A stretch of DNA of 64,000 nt from Proteles cristata cristata (GCA_017311185.1 JAESUZ010000132.1:1-64000); one strand, 5' to 3'; positions 1 to 12,167 are shown, counted from the stretch's first letter. Notes: a model not told the origin generated them from the letters alone. Numbers and translations: made by a program.

Positions 1-1083
1 GCTGGCCAACTGCCAAGAGAGGAGTGATGATTCTTCAATTGTTAACAATTACTACTTTGTTAGAAAGAGACAGGAAAGTGCAACGGCCCCTTTCTCAAAT
101 TACGTTTATGTTACAGAAGCACAGGCACCCACTGGAAAAAAATGCTTGGCACCCGGGATTGTGAGGCTTGTACCTACCACTGCCTCTTGTTGAATATTCG
201 TATTGTCCTGTGTAATATCCATTCACTTTGGGTGGGAAAAGATCCTGTTTATTCTTGTAGTCCTGAACTGGGCAAGTAACCAGCATGACATGGCCTTACT
301 TTGTGAGTTTTTATACTTATCACTACAAGTTATCAATCTATAGTCTGTGGTTATCCATCCCATGAACCCACACATCTTGCTGCTAGTTTCAATGAAATGC
401 TTGTTATAGGCACATACCTTTGCTTTACCGTCCTTATGTCCTCAGGTCATAATTGCTCCTGAAAGTTCTAAAGAAAGAAACGGCATGCTAAGCCATGCCT
501 GTCTTTGGAAAAAGCAAGCTTTGTGTATGGAAATATTTACAACTCTGCTTGCCTGATCTGTAGAACGTACTGGGCCCCAGAGTGTGTGGGTGGGTAAGTG
601 TAGGGCGTGGAAAATGGTGACTTGATGCATGTTGCACCATTGGCATGGCTGGCATGGATATTTATGCTTTATTCTTTGAAATTATAAAGAGAAAGACTCA
701 GATTCTCTTCTCTTCAGAATGAAGAGCATCACTAGTAAAAATAGAGCAATAATGTCTCCTTCGTCTTTGTGTTCTCCTCTTTGGAACGCGCCATCAGTAA
801 AACAAAGCATATTTCCCTAGTACAGAATGAGGCTGTAACTTGGAAAGCCAACCTGATTGTAAGATGGCGATGTGAAGAAAAAAGGCCAGCTGCTTAGAGT
901 ATTTATTTGTTTATGGTTATCAGGAAGAAAAATCATTGCTTTTTATATTCAGTTAGACTGAAAACTGACTGAGGTTTTTCTCCTTCCATCCATTCACTTC
1001 TCATTCACTTCCCAGGAAAGTTAAGATGTATTTGTTTATGGGGAAAACCCAAATGAAGATGTTTTAGAACTTCACAAGAGTTA
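1..1083. other. unassigned DNA
   Basis: AT-rich non-coding sequence. No family of repeat or exon is recognisable. Short reading frames have no recognisable domain. Confidence 0.5.
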
Positions 1084-1166
1084 AGCTTTTTTTTTTTTTT
1101 TTAATTAAGTCATGAATTGCTTGTAGTTGATCAGACTGGAACATGGAAATCTCCCAGAAACTGCAG

Positions 1167-1195
1167 CTCTTTTTTTTTTTTTTTTTTTTTTTTTT
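1167..1195. repeat. poly(T) tract
   Basis: An uninterrupted T run of about 25-29 bases, preceded 65 bases earlier by another T run (1087-1102). Either could be the reversed tail of a retrocopy. I could not identify a source transcript or duplicated flanks. Confidence 0.7.
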
Positions 1196-1446
1196 AGAAA
1201 TATGACCCTTGCAGGCCTACAGTGTTTAGTCATCTTTACATCTGTTCTCCAGTGCAAATTGTCACAGTGTGTATGTACATATCCTTACCGTCCTCTATTT
1301 ATGCAGAGAATTTGAGTCAGCTGCAATAGCCTTTTGATTATCAAAAGAGTAGCAGCCTCAGTTTACCTCTTTAAGGAAAGTTATTGTACATAAGCATAAG
1401 GAACAAACAGTCTCAGAGGCCAGACCTCATAAAAACCTGCAGCCTT

Positions 1447-1646
1447 GAGGCACCTACGTGGCTCAGTCTGTTAAGCCTCCAACTGCGGCTCAGGTCATGA
1501 TCTCTTGGTCCGTGAGTTCGAGCCCCACTGACAGCCCAGAGCCTGGAGGCTGCTTTGGGTTCTTTGTTTCCCTCTCTCTCTGCCCCTCCCCTGCTTGCAC
1601 TCTGTCTCTCGCTGTCTCTCAAATATAAATAAATGTTAAAAAAAAA
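1447..1646 (+). mobile_element. carnivore tRNA-Lys SINE
   Basis: Starts GGCACCTACGTGGCTCAG, has the B-box-like GTTCGAGCC and a CT-rich body, and ends TAAATAAATGTTAAAAAA. Flanks share aaaaacctgc / aaaaaccctgc, a weak target-site duplication. Confidence 0.93.
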
Positions 1647-1647
1647 C

Positions 1648-2364
1648 CCTGCCACCTCATTTAGGACAATCAGCAGTTACAGTAGCTAAACAGCAAATCT
1701 GTTAGTCCATCCCTGATGCCGGGTCATCCGTTGTCTCCTCAGCGACCGCCTGCACTGTGTTCCAGGTTAGCAACTTTGCCACATTCGATATTCAACCTCT
1801 CTCAGTGTGGTTGGTACTCTCTCCACTTGTTACATCCAGCTTTCAAAGGACAGAATTAGAATCCTCCTCATTCCTTCCTTCAGCAATATGCCATGGGTGT
1901 GCAGAACCGAAGGTGGTCCCTTGCAATGCTCCCTTGCAGACCAGTGCCAGCCGCTACTGGGGTCGCATGACACCGTGGTAGGAAGCGGCCAGCTTCAGCA
2001 TTTCTGAAGTTGTCTGCAGGTGGCATTATAGCTAGCAACTACAGCATACTTTTCATCCCTAGCATAGAGTCTTAAAATAGGCAACCACATGCAATAAAAT
2101 AATAAAACATAAAGGGAGAATCAAGGCCAAAAGTAAAGATATTTCCAATTTTTCAAATATAAGATCAAATAAAATTACCGTATTCAAGGTTAAATTTGGT
2201 TCTGAGTCTCCTCAGAGACCAGACAAGACAAAAAGGGAAACATGAAAAATCAGGGTATATAGTTGTCATTTTCAAAAAGGAAGCCATACTCTGGAGGAAA
2301 CTAAGCTTTTTCCTAGCTCTTATTCTACGGGAAGTATTTCATATGCTTTAGAGAGAGGACACCG
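1648..2364. other. unassigned DNA
   Basis: Unique-looking non-coding sequence between a SINE and a short L1 insertion; nothing recognisable. Confidence 0.5.
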
Positions 2365-2382
2365 AAAGAAGTAACAGTGCCC

Positions 2383-2460
2383 CACTTGTGGGGATGAGCA
2401 CTGAGTGTTATGTGGAAACTAATTTGACAATAAACTATTTGTAAAAAAAAAAAAAAAAAA
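2383..2460 (+). mobile_element. minimal L1 3'-end insertion
   Basis: Only the last ~60 nt of a carnivore L1 (GGGATGAGCACTGAGTGTTA ... ACAATAAACTATTTG) and a poly(A) tail are present. They are framed by a perfect 18-bp duplication, AAAGAAGTAACAGTGCCC, at 2365-2382 and 2461-2478. Confidence 0.93.
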
Positions 2461-2478
2461 AAAGAAGTAACAGTGCCC

Positions 2479-2930
2479 TCCCCAAACCGCAGTGTGTTAC
2501 ACGGGGCTACTTCTTGGCGTGAGCTACAGGAAGTCAACACACATCAGTGCAAGTCAACGAAAACAGTTTTGTGAGGGACAGGGCTATTGTAGTCCAGGTC
2601 TCTCTGTGGTCCCACATAACCCCAGGGCAAGGCAGTGATTCTGTAGAGAATGGGATGGATCACACGTGTCTTAGACAATCCTAAATGTAATTTCTCTCGG
2701 CTGATTGCTTGGTAAGAACTAGTCTTGCTCTTGGGCAGGGACCCAGACACCTCATCTTCTAGTGCTTTGGAAAGCAGGTGGCAGAGGGAACGTCTTGTCA
2801 AAACTGCAGAGCTAAGCAGTTTCCTCAGCCATCGTATGGCATGTTCGTTCTCTGTTCCTTTATTCACGTTTAGTTTCCTCTGCCGAGGCACCATCTGCCT
2901 CCTCTTGCCTGCTTCCCTCCAATATGGCTA
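2479..2930. other. unassigned DNA with an open 116-codon minus frame
   Basis: A minus-strand frame of 116 codons runs over 2894-2544. It matches no family I know, and there is no exon-like pair of splice sites. Probably chance. Confidence 0.4.
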
Positions 2931-3205
2931 ATTCCTATTTGTCCTTTCTCCTTCCCAACCCTACCCCATTCCCACCCCCAGTTTGAGTTAGATGGTTTTT
3001 CGCTGCACTGACTTCTATCTACTGTAGCGTCTACAACACTCTAGTATCTTTCTGGATTACTTGACCATTCTCCCACTAGGGCTATAATTCTCTAGAGGGC
3101 AAAGAGGAGTTCTAATTTGAGTCTAAAATTCTGGGGCTTAGCACAGTGCCCAGCCCATTGTAGGGACTTAACAAAATTCTGATTGAATAGATGGATGAGT
3201 GAATT
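2930..3205 (+). mobile_element. L2 3' end
   Basis: The typical L2 tail is visible: TAGCACAGTGCCCAGCCCAT, then GTAGGGACTTAACAAA and GATTGAATAGATGGATGA. The 5' limit is approximate. Confidence 0.7.
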
Positions 3206-3330
3206 TTCATATTTCTGCCCACACCGAGAATCACTGTCCACATATAGAAATCCTTCTTATCCTCTAAGTTCCCAGGTAAGTTTTGTCCGATAATCTATAT
3301 TCGTGTAATTAGATTTATCTTGGCCATTTT

Positions 3331-3554
3331 TTTAAAATTTTTTTTTAATGTTTTAATTTATTTCTAGGAGAGAGAGAGACACAGCGTGAGCACAGGAGGG
3401 TCAGAGAGAGAGGGAGTCACAGACTGAAACAGGCTCCAGGCTCTGAGCTGGCAGTCAGCACAGAGCCCGACGCGGGGCTCGAACCCACGAACCACGAGAT
3501 CATGACCCAAGCAAAAGTCGGACGCTTAACCGACTAAGCCACCCAGGCGCCCCT
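3331..3554 (-). mobile_element. SINE, young CTTAGG-type subfamily
   Basis: Reverse orientation: T-rich tail first, then TTTCTAGGAGAGAGAGAG, ending CCACCCAGGCGCCCC. Duplicated flanks atcttggccatttt (3317-3330) and atcttgccattttt (3555-3568) define it. Confidence 0.95.
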
Positions 3555-3902
3555 ATCTTGCCATTTTTTAAGTCCCTACAGCAGTTAGAATTTATATGGC
3601 AGAGTTTGGCACTTCATTGTATTCTTGTCATCTTTTATCCTACTTACTTCTTGGGTAAATTGTCCCCAGTAAGACTGTAACTTCTGTGAGGGCATGATTA
3701 CGTTCTGTATGTTTCTAGAATCCCCTAGCAATACCCAAAATGCTTCATTACCATGTAATATCAGCCCTAAAGAAAAGAATACATAAAACATATACAATTT
3801 TTCTGAAAAATAACCTATTCCCCCTGTTCTTCTGGTTTCAAGTAAAGTACTTAACCTCAAGTTAGAATGCATTAACCTTAAATTTCATAAATAATGCATT
3901 TT

Positions 3903-4098
3903 ATTATTTTTAAATAATTTTTTAAAGTTTATTTTTATTTTGAGAGAGAAAGAGAGGGCAAGTGAGGGGAGGGCAGAGAAAGAGGAAAACAGAGTCCTAA
4001 GCAGGTTCCATACTGTCAACCCAGAACCTGATATGGGGCTCAAACCCACAAACCATCATATCTGGATGCTTAACTGACTGAGCCATGCAGGCACTCCT
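3903..4098 (-). mobile_element. carnivore tRNA-Lys SINE, diverged
   Basis: Reverse copy ending GAGCCATGCAGGCACTCCT. Target duplication ATAATGCATTTT at 3891-3902 and 4099-4110. More substitutions than neighbouring copies suggest an older insertion. Confidence 0.93.
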
Positions 4099-4110
4099 AT
4101 AATGCATTTT

Positions 4111-4744
4111 GTTATTAAGCAGTCTTAAAAATCGGAACAACCTTTCTTATAAATAACCTGCTACAGTATTCCTAGCCTGTTTCTTGCAGTATTGTAAAAC
4201 TCCTTCCTCTAAAATAGAGGACTCCTCACTGTCCTTCACATTCTACATGCAGATAAGGCGGAGTAGACTATAAGCCTAGTTGTTACAATGCAGAATTCAG
4301 ATGTTCTATTTTAGACCCCATCCAAGGATCTTACTTTAAGGAGCAAAGGTTCCCTTAAAATGAGGCTTAGTTTATTTGAAAAACATACTCCTTCAGCCTC
4401 CTTCTCCTTTTTCCCCTCTGTATCAACTAATTGGAGCTCTTTGACCTCATAACACAGATCAGGTTTTGTTTTTGAACACTGAACTGTCTTTTTTATCCTT
4501 TTCTGAATTTTCCATGAATTTTTTAGGCTCCTCTTAAATTCTGTAATACCTGACACTGGAAAACACACTCTTTGCTTAGAGATCTGTCTTTATTATGTAT
4601 AGTGTAGGATGTATCATCATGGTTCTGGGGTCATGTTCTACATTATTTATATTGTACAGTGTTCTCAAAAACAAAACAAGTTCTCTCAATCCTTACCTCC
4701 TCCTTTCCCTACTCACTCTTGCTTCAAGTTCAGTGCCATAATAT
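4111..4744. other. unassigned DNA
   Basis: Non-coding AT-rich sequence; nothing recognisable. Confidence 0.45.
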
Positions 4745-5295
4745 GGTGTTTTCTAAAAACTATAAAAATAGAATTACCATACAATTCAGAAAATCCACTT
4801 TTGGATATCTACCCGAAACGAACTGAAAGCAGGGCCTTGATTAGTTATCTGTACACTCAGCTTCATAGCAGCACTACTCACAGTAGCTTAAAGGTGGAAG
4901 CATCCCAAGTGTCCATCGATGAATGAATGGATAAATGAAATGTCGTGCGTGCAAACAGTGGAACCTTATTCAGCCTTTAAAAAGGGAGGAAGTCCTGACA
5001 CATATTACATCATGGATGAACCTTAGAGGATTTATGCTAACTACAAGAAGCCAATCACAAGAAGACTAATGTTGTATAATTCCACTTAGTTAAGGTAGCT
5101 AGAGCAGTCAGATTCAGAGACAGAAAGCGGAATGGTGGTTACCAGGAGCTGGCCAGAGGGGAGAAAGGGGAGTTACTTTAATGGGCACAGAGCTTCAGTG
5201 TTTTAAGATGAGAAGAGTTCTGCAGATAGACAGCAGGGATGGTTGCACAATGTGAACATGCTTAATGCCACTGGATTGTTCACTTAGAAATGGTT
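4745..5295 (+). mobile_element. L1 3' fragment, sense
   Basis: Matches the end of L1 ORF2 and 3' UTR: ATACAATTCAGAAAATCCAC, then GTGTCCATCGATGAATGAAT, GGTGGTTACCAGGAGCTG and CACTGGATTGTTCACTTA. Translation of its 5' end gives an ELPYNSENPLL-type remnant of the reverse transcriptase C-terminus. Confidence 0.9.
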
Positions 5296-5299
5296 CCGC

Positions 5300-8010
5300 T
5301 TGTAATTTTCCCCGTCCCCCACCTCTGGCAACTGTGAATCTGTTCTCCGTATCTGCGAACTTGGCTTTTTGGTTTTCTTTTAGATTTCACATGTAAGTGA
5401 GATCACATGGTATATGCCTTTCCCTGCGTGACTTATTTTACTTAGCATGATGCCCTCAAGGTCTGTCCATGTTGACACAAATGACAAGAGTTCATTCTTT
5501 TTATGGCTGAATAATATTCTATTGTGTATATATACCACATTTTGGTTATTCATTCACCCATCACTGGACACTTAGGTTGTTTTCTACATTTGGGCTGTTG
5601 TAAATAGTGCAATGAACATAGAGTGAACATGCAACGAGTTAGTGTTTCCATTTTCTTTAGATAAATACGTAGAAGTGGGATTGATGGGTCATATGAAGGT
5701 TATATTTTTAATATTTTGAGGAACCTCCGTAGTGTTTTACATAGCGGCCACACCAATTTACATTCCCACCAACAGTGCAACGCTTGGTACTTCTTGTCTT
5801 TTTGATGATACCCATTCTTAACAGGTGTCAAGTGATACTGCCTTGTGGTTTTATTTGCATTCCCCTGGTGATTAGGGACATTGAGCACTTTTACCTGTTA
5901 GCATTTGTATGTCTTCTCTGGAGAAACACCTATTCCATTCTTCTGCCGTTTTTAATTGGATTGCTTGTTTTTACTACTGAGTCGTATGAGTTCTTTATAT
6001 ACATTTTAGATGTTAACCCTCTATAGGATATATGATTTGTAAATATTTTTTCCCATTTGGGAGATGGCCTTTTTATTTTGTTTTTTCCTAAATTGCCTTT
6101 TCATTTTGTTTTTTCCTTTACAGAGGCTTTTTGGTTTGATGTCATCCCACTTGTTTATTTTTGCTTTTATTGCCTTTGCTTTTGGTGTCAAATCCAAAAC
6201 ATCATCACCAAGACCCACATCAGAGAGCTTACCACCTATGTTTTCTCTAGGAATTTTATGGTTTTAGGTCTTACGTTCAAGTATTTAATCTACTTTTTGA
6301 GTTAATTTCTGTGTATGGTGTGAGAGAGGGGTCCAGTTTCATCCTTTTATATGTCACTGCCCAGTCTTCCTAACAGCGTTTATTGGAGACTGTCCTTTCC
6401 CCCATTGAATATTCTTGGCTCCCTTTGTCCTAAACTAACTGGCCATTCGTGCATGGGTTTATCTATGGGTTCTCTATTCTATTCTGTTGATCTAGGTGTC
6501 TGTTTTTATGCCACTGCCATTTGCCATACTGTTTGGATTACTATAGTTTTGTAATATAGCTTGAAATCAGAAAGCATAATGCCTCCAGCTTTGTTGTTCT
6601 TTGTCAAGATTGCTTTGGTTCTTTGTGGTCCTTAGAATCATTTGTTCTATTTCTGTGAAAAACGCCATTGGAATTTTGATAGGCCTTGCATTGAATCTGC
6701 AGATTGCTTTGGGTAATGTGGACATTTTAACAAAATGGGTTCTTCCAGTCTGTGAGCATGCAATATTTCTCCATTTACTTTTGTCGTCTTCAGTTTCTTT
6801 CATCAGTGTCTTATAGGTGTTCGTTGTACTCTTTGACCTCCTTGGTTAAATTTATTCCTACGTATTTTATTCTCTTTGATATAATTGTAAGTGCAACTTT
6901 TTTCTTTTTTTCTTTTTTTTTTAATGTTTATTTTACTTTTTGAGAGAGAGAGAGAGCACAAGCAGAGGAGGGGCAGAGAGAGAATGGTACAGAGGATCTG
7001 AAGCAGGGTCTGTGCTGACAGCACAGAGCCTGATGTGGGGCTTGAACTCAAAAACAGTGAGACAAAGTCAAGCACCTAACCGATCGAGCCACCCAGGCAC
7101 CCCAAAATGCAATGATTTTCTTAATTTCTCTTTCTGCTAGATTGTTGTTAGCGTAAAGAAAAGCAACAGGTTTTTGTTTATTGATTTTGTATCCTGAAAC
7201 TTCACTGAATTCATTTATTTTAACGGTTTCCTTGGTGGAGTCTTTAGGGCTTTTTCTATATAATACCGTGGCGTCTCCTAATAGAGACCATTTTACTTCT
7301 TCTTTTCTGACTTGGATGACTTTTCTTTCTTTTTCTTGTGTAATACTCTCGCTAGGGCTTCTAGTACTGCGTTGAATAAAAGTAGGGAGTATCGGCATCC
7401 TTGGCTTGATCTTAGAGGACAAGCAGTCAGCTTTTTACTACTGAATATGATGCTGGCTGTGAACTTGTCATACCTGGCCTTTATTGTGTTATATAGAAGG
7501 TGTGTTCCCTCTATACCCACTTTGCTGAGAGTTTTTATCATCAATGTATATTGAAATTTGTCAAATGCTTTTATGCATCGATTGAAATGATCATATTTTT
7601 ATCCTTCATTTTGTTGGTGCGGTGTGTCACGTTGATTTGCGGATGTTACAGCACCACCACGTGGAATAAATCCCACCTGATCAGGTGGATGATCCTTTTA
7701 CTGTGTTGCTGAGTTCAGTTTGCTACTATTTTGTTGAGGATTTTTGCATTTACATTCATCAGAGATATTATTGGCCTGCAGTTTTCTTTTCTTGTGATGT
7801 CTTCGTCTGGTTTTCATTTCGGGTTAATGTTGGCCTTGTAAAGTGACTGTGAAAGTGTCCCCTCCTCTTCTACATTTTGAAAGAGGTTGAGAAGGATTGC
7901 TATTAAGTCTTTAAATGTTCCATAGACTTCACCAGTGAAGCTGCCTGGTTTTGGGCTTCTCTATTTTGGAACGCTTTTGACCACTGATTCAGTCTCATTT
8001 ATGTGTGTTT
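5300..8010 (-). mobile_element. L1 3' fragment, antisense, with nested SINE
   Basis: Reverse of L1 3' UTR and ORF2. Minus-strand frames show degenerate ORF2 peptides (such as [16 protein letters not shown], and RPIKIPMAFFTEIEQ near 6650). It abuts the sense L1 on its left, tail to tail. Many stops; not functional. A SINE interrupts it at 6905-7103. Confidence 0.92.
6905..7103 (-). mobile_element. SINE nested in L1
   Basis: Reverse copy ending CGATCGAGCCACCCAGGCAC. Weak flank duplication aagtgcaact / aaatgcaatg. It is younger than the host L1. Confidence 0.93.
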
Positions 8011-8816
8011 TACCGCAATTTAAAGAAGACTGTAGATTACATAATGCATCTAGGACAGTGTTTCCACATGACAGGTACTCAGGAGATGGTAATTCTTACA
8101 GTTTGTCACAGTTCAAAGCATATGGTGTCATTAGTTCCCATTATGATCCTTGAGGTCATATTGTTAAATAATATCAAAAGTTAGGTCCCCTAGAAAGCAA
8201 ACTCTAAGACAGAGATTAGTGTACAGGGAGTTTATTCAGGGGTGCTCCTGAGATTGATTCCTAGAGAAGGGAAGAGAATGAAAGGAAACAGATTGGACAG
8301 TGGGAAACGTAGGGCTGTGACGCAGTTGGACGAGGAAGGCCTCACTTGGTGCCACAGAGAATATAAAGCCAGCCTCTCAGAGTTGTGAATTGTGGTGAGG
8401 TAGCTGAGATATAGCTTGTATGCTATACTTTATGCTGACTCATCATTAGATATGGGGTGCCTGGAAAGAGGACATTCCCTTGAGAACTACAACTCCTATT
8501 TCTGTGGCTCCTAGTCCATTTGGGCTTATCTCCACGTCTCTGTATTCATGAGTAAACTCTCCATGTAGTCATTCGTATTGCTGAGGAAAGAATCAGGACA
8601 TTTTCAGCTGGCTACAGTAGTGCTTTTCAGACCATCGATGTTGGAGCCGTAGTTACCTTCCTTTCCAGACCTGCGTGGACTGATGCTTTTGTAAAATACA
8701 CTGAAAATAAATGACTAGAGAAACTAAATAAGAAATGGGGACATCTAACACACGAGCTCAAATTCATTATTATTAGATTCACCAAGCATAAAATTGCTGG
8801 CGATTTTCTATAACAG
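8011..8816. other. unassigned DNA, part possibly old LTR
   Basis: Positions about 8190-8480 (GGGAGTTTATTCAGGGGTGC and onward) resemble an old LTR-type repeat but the family is not identified. The rest is unassigned. Confidence 0.35.
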
Positions 8817-9609
8817 GTGTTAACTGCCTACTTTCAAATTCTAAATTTGTCTCATTGTAGACTAATAACAAAGAGTTCCCAGACTGTTACCAAATTACCA
8901 GTCCAGGGCTCCACTCGAAATAGTCCTGGGTTACAGGACTCTTACAAAACATTGCTGATGTCCCTCCCAGCTGACACTGGCCATATATATATTGGGTTAA
9001 GTGAATGTTGTGCTTCAGCCTCGAGACCTGATCTTAGCTGTTGTTGGGGAAGCCATCGTCCTCTTCAAGTGTGGCCTGAATCCAGGAATACCGTGGGCAT
9101 CACAGGTTCCAGATATAAATAGACCCAAGCCCATTCCTTACTCCTATTTTCATCTGCTTCCTCCTAGAACCCATTACATAAATGAGAAAAGAGATGGCGT
9201 TTTTTATAAGGATCTAACAGAGGAAAGGGACAAAGCCCACTTTCTTGTGTTGGTCATCATCGGGCAGCTCCTGTTCCTGGCACTAGGAAAACTGACTCAT
9301 CTCTCACGTCACCCCTCAGGACATTTGGTGTCGGGACAGGGAGATAAGAGAAAGGGGAAGGAGGCAGGCCAAACAGAATATAACCTTCAGGAAAGAAGTA
9401 CTAGTGAAAACAAAGGGGTCATGATAGAGTCAAAGAGTTTATCAAGCTTTATCATCTAATTCAGGGAGTGTGAGCTGAGAGCTGTGGCCCATGGTTGTAC
9501 CTTCAGGTGATCTGTGAATCCCCTGAAATTGTTTATAGGATGTCAGGTGTGCTGCATTTGTGCCTTTTTTGGAGAATATGCTCAGAGTGACCCCAGAACC
9601 CATACTGAA
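8817..9609. other. unassigned DNA with a 152-codon plus frame
   Basis: An open frame runs over 9001-9459 on the plus strand with no recognised domain. A hydrophobic stretch (HFLVLVIIGQLLFLALGKL) lies in its middle. No coding gene is claimed; the frame could be an old retroelement remnant or chance. Confidence 0.35.
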
Positions 9610-9629
9610 TTGACTCTCTAGTCTGTACA

Positions 9630-9652
9630 TTTTTTTTTTTTAGTTTACTTAT

Positions 9653-9692
<40 letters not shown>

Positions 9693-9819
9693 TCCCAAGC
9701 AGGCTCTGTGCTGCCAGTGGAGAGCCCGATATGGGGCTCAAACCCATAAGCCATGAGATTGTGCCCTGAGCCAAAATCAAGAGTCAGAGGCTTAACCTAC
9801 TGAGTCAACTACACACCCC
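9630..9819 (-). mobile_element. carnivore tRNA-Lys SINE
   Basis: Reverse copy with an expanded (GA)n run at 9654-9690. Duplicated flanks ttgactctctagt (9610-9622) and ttaactctctagt (9820-9832). Confidence 0.95.
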
Positions 9820-9839
9820 TTAACTCTCTAGTTTGAAAC

Positions 9840-10340
9840 ATGGATTCTGTTTCCCTGTTTGTAAGAAGTCAAGCTCAAATCACCAAATATTCTCGTTTGG
9901 ACCTACTGTACTAGCTTCTCAAAGCATCAACCCTTGCCATCCTTGGTCTCCCTCTCCGTTCTCCACGTCCTTGTGAGCTGAGCTTTCCAGAATGCAGACT
10001 GTCTGTGTCTGACTCACACCCTACTCAAAGCCCTTCAGAAAAGCTTACCTTTACTCTTAAGATAAAGATAAACCAGATAAAAGGCCTTACACGACCACCG
10101 CCTACCTTTCATCCAGACCTCACACCACCTTCCCCCCATACCTTCTCCACACTGAGCAGCCTGGCCTCTGAGCTTCCCAACATCCCTGGGTCCACTGAGC
10201 TTCTGCAGATGCTGTTCCATCTCTGATGCTCTCCTCCTGCCCCCAGCTACATTTGCTCTCTCTGCCTTCTATTAGGATGTGTTCTCGTTTTCCTTTGTAG
10301 CGTTCCTTTGTGTTTGTTAAAATTCCTTGCAGGTTTCCAG
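9840..10340 (+). mobile_element. L2 fragment
   Basis: Contains L2-typical CTCACACCCTACTCAAAGCC (near 10014) and CT-rich ORF2-end sequence in sense orientation; limits approximate. Confidence 0.6.
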
Positions 10341-10629
10341 TAGTGTCTGTCTTCCTCACAGACCTCAGTGTTCCTCTCCTCCATAACCCGGAGTGCAGCA
10401 TAAAACCTGGTGTGGAACGGGTCGGCTGCCAGGATTTGTGGTCGAGGGAGTTAGCAGTTCTTTTCCTTGCTTAGAGAAAACTAAGATCCAGAGATTCGGA
10501 AACAGCTTCACTTCACATAACTGACAGATGGAGAAGCTGGTTTTAAACACAAATGTGACTTCAAAGCCCTGGCTCTTCGCTGCTGGAATAACTGCAACAG
10601 TGGTCCTCCCTTTATGGGGCGCGTGTCGC

Positions 10630-10835
10630 ACGCCAGGGGCTTTGCTGAGCATTGCGGATCCATCACATCACATCTTCTCGAGCCCTGCCAAAGAAGGTAG
10701 CATTGTTATCTAGCTTGCATATGAGCAGACTAAGACTGAGAGAGGAGGTTAAGTACTTTGTCCAGGCCACACAGTCAGTAGGGGAGCTGAAATCCAAAGC
10801 CAGGCAGCTCTGTTGCCAGAACATGCTGAACTCCT
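10630..10835 (-). mobile_element. MIR
   Basis: The reversed MIR core is clear: GAGGTTAAGTACTTTGTCCA, then GGCCACACAGTCAGTAGGGG. Part of an open plus-strand frame at 10652-11092 falls on it and is not a gene. Confidence 0.85.
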
Positions 10836-12167
10836 TCATCGTATCAAAATACGGGGTCCCTCAAGATGATTTCATTTTCCCAGGGTCCTTACCTAGTGGA
10901 GCGAGGTGGCCCCACTTTCCAGCCTCAACCTCTCTGAAACAGCTGGTGGTTATCTCCAGCCACCCTGCAGGGGGATTCCTGGTATTGGGAGGGTGTGTGC
11001 AGGCGAGGTGGGCTGGCCTTCAATCCAGACATTTAATAGCATTCCCTCTTCGGATGGAGCCAGACCTGGGAAGGGCGAGGATGGGGATCTAGGTGGGCCT
11101 TGAGCCTCCACTCCCGCTGATGGAGAGGGGTGAGGAAGGTGGAGGGCAGCAGTTCTGACTGTCAGAGGAACCTCAGTGGGGTCAGAGCAAGAGTCCTGGG
11201 GCCTGGGCAGCAGAGGGTGTAGTGGGGGAGGGGGGAAGGGTAAGGGGGAGGGAAGGGGAATATTCCCTGCAGGTAACAGAAATTCCAAAATTCAGTGGCT
11301 TACATCAGTAAAAGATTTATTTTTCTTACGTGTCCAGGAGTTCAGAGACAGGAAGTACACAGCTAGCGCAGCTCCTCGGAGCCAGACCCCTCTCATCTGT
11401 TCAACCAATCCTAAAGCATCAGCGTTTGGGTTTTGGTTTTTTTGGTTTTTTTTTTTTGGTCACAAGGTGGTTCCCGTTCCTACAGGCATTGTGTCCACAT
11501 TCCAGGCATGCAGCAGGGTTGGGAGGAAGGGCAAAAGACAGATGCCAGCTGAAACTACCCACATGAAGAAAAGCCTCCTCGGAAGCCCTGCAGTTCCAAC
11601 GAACGCACCATTGTCCGGCCCTGGAGCCCGTGCCCACTTCTCCTAGCAACGAACGAGTCTGGAGAGGTGGTCTTTTGGCTGGGCACACTGCCTCACCGTG
11701 CAGACTGAGCTGCTCTTACCAAAGCAGAAGGGGAGAATGGGTGTTGAGAAACACGCATCAGTTTCTGTCACAACACATTTTCTTTCCCTAGTCTCCTGCC
11801 CTGCTGCATGGAGTCCCCACCACCTTTCTGCAGCCCCGCCCCACCAGCTTCTTGACTCTGCAAAGAGGAACCATATTCCTTAATCCTAGTTTGCTCTAGA
11901 GCTGGCTTCTTAGTACATGGGAGTTGGGCGTACCTGATACCCGGAGGTTTCAAGAACACAAGAGAGTCCCATATTCCTGGACGAAAGGACATTACAAGTG
12001 AGGAAGATGGAAAAAGTGAGCCATGGAGAGAAAAGTGATTGTTCTGTAGCAGAATTATTATGCATACTCAAACTATGCAGGTTGACTTCATTGTAAGCTT
12101 AACTTTATTACAATACTAAATTCTTTTCACATACGTTATCTTCCTAAGCTCACAGTACAGCTGCTTT
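10836..12167. other. unassigned GC-richer DNA
   Basis: Includes a G-run cluster (11222-11256). A stretch at about 11270-11690 resembles an old interspersed repeat of unknown name. Open frames of 112 and 156 codons run through the G-rich, low-complexity part and look fortuitous. Confidence 0.4.
11222..11256 (+). other. G-quadruplex-type G-run cluster
   Basis: Six G runs of 3-6 bases separated by one to three bases (pattern G5-A-G6-AA-G3-TAA-G5-A-G3-AA-G4). The sequence meets the usual quadruplex rule; formation is not shown. Confidence 0.7.

Noticed and set aside
6567..6803. Minus-strand frame with a reverse-transcriptase-like peptide
   Set aside because: It is a fragment of decayed L1 ORF2, not a gene.
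10652..11092. 146-codon plus-strand frame
   Set aside because: Its first part lies on a reversed MIR; the rest shows no domain.
11176..11646. 156-codon plus-strand frame
   Set aside because: Begins in a G-rich low-complexity run that stays open in several frames; no protein likeness.
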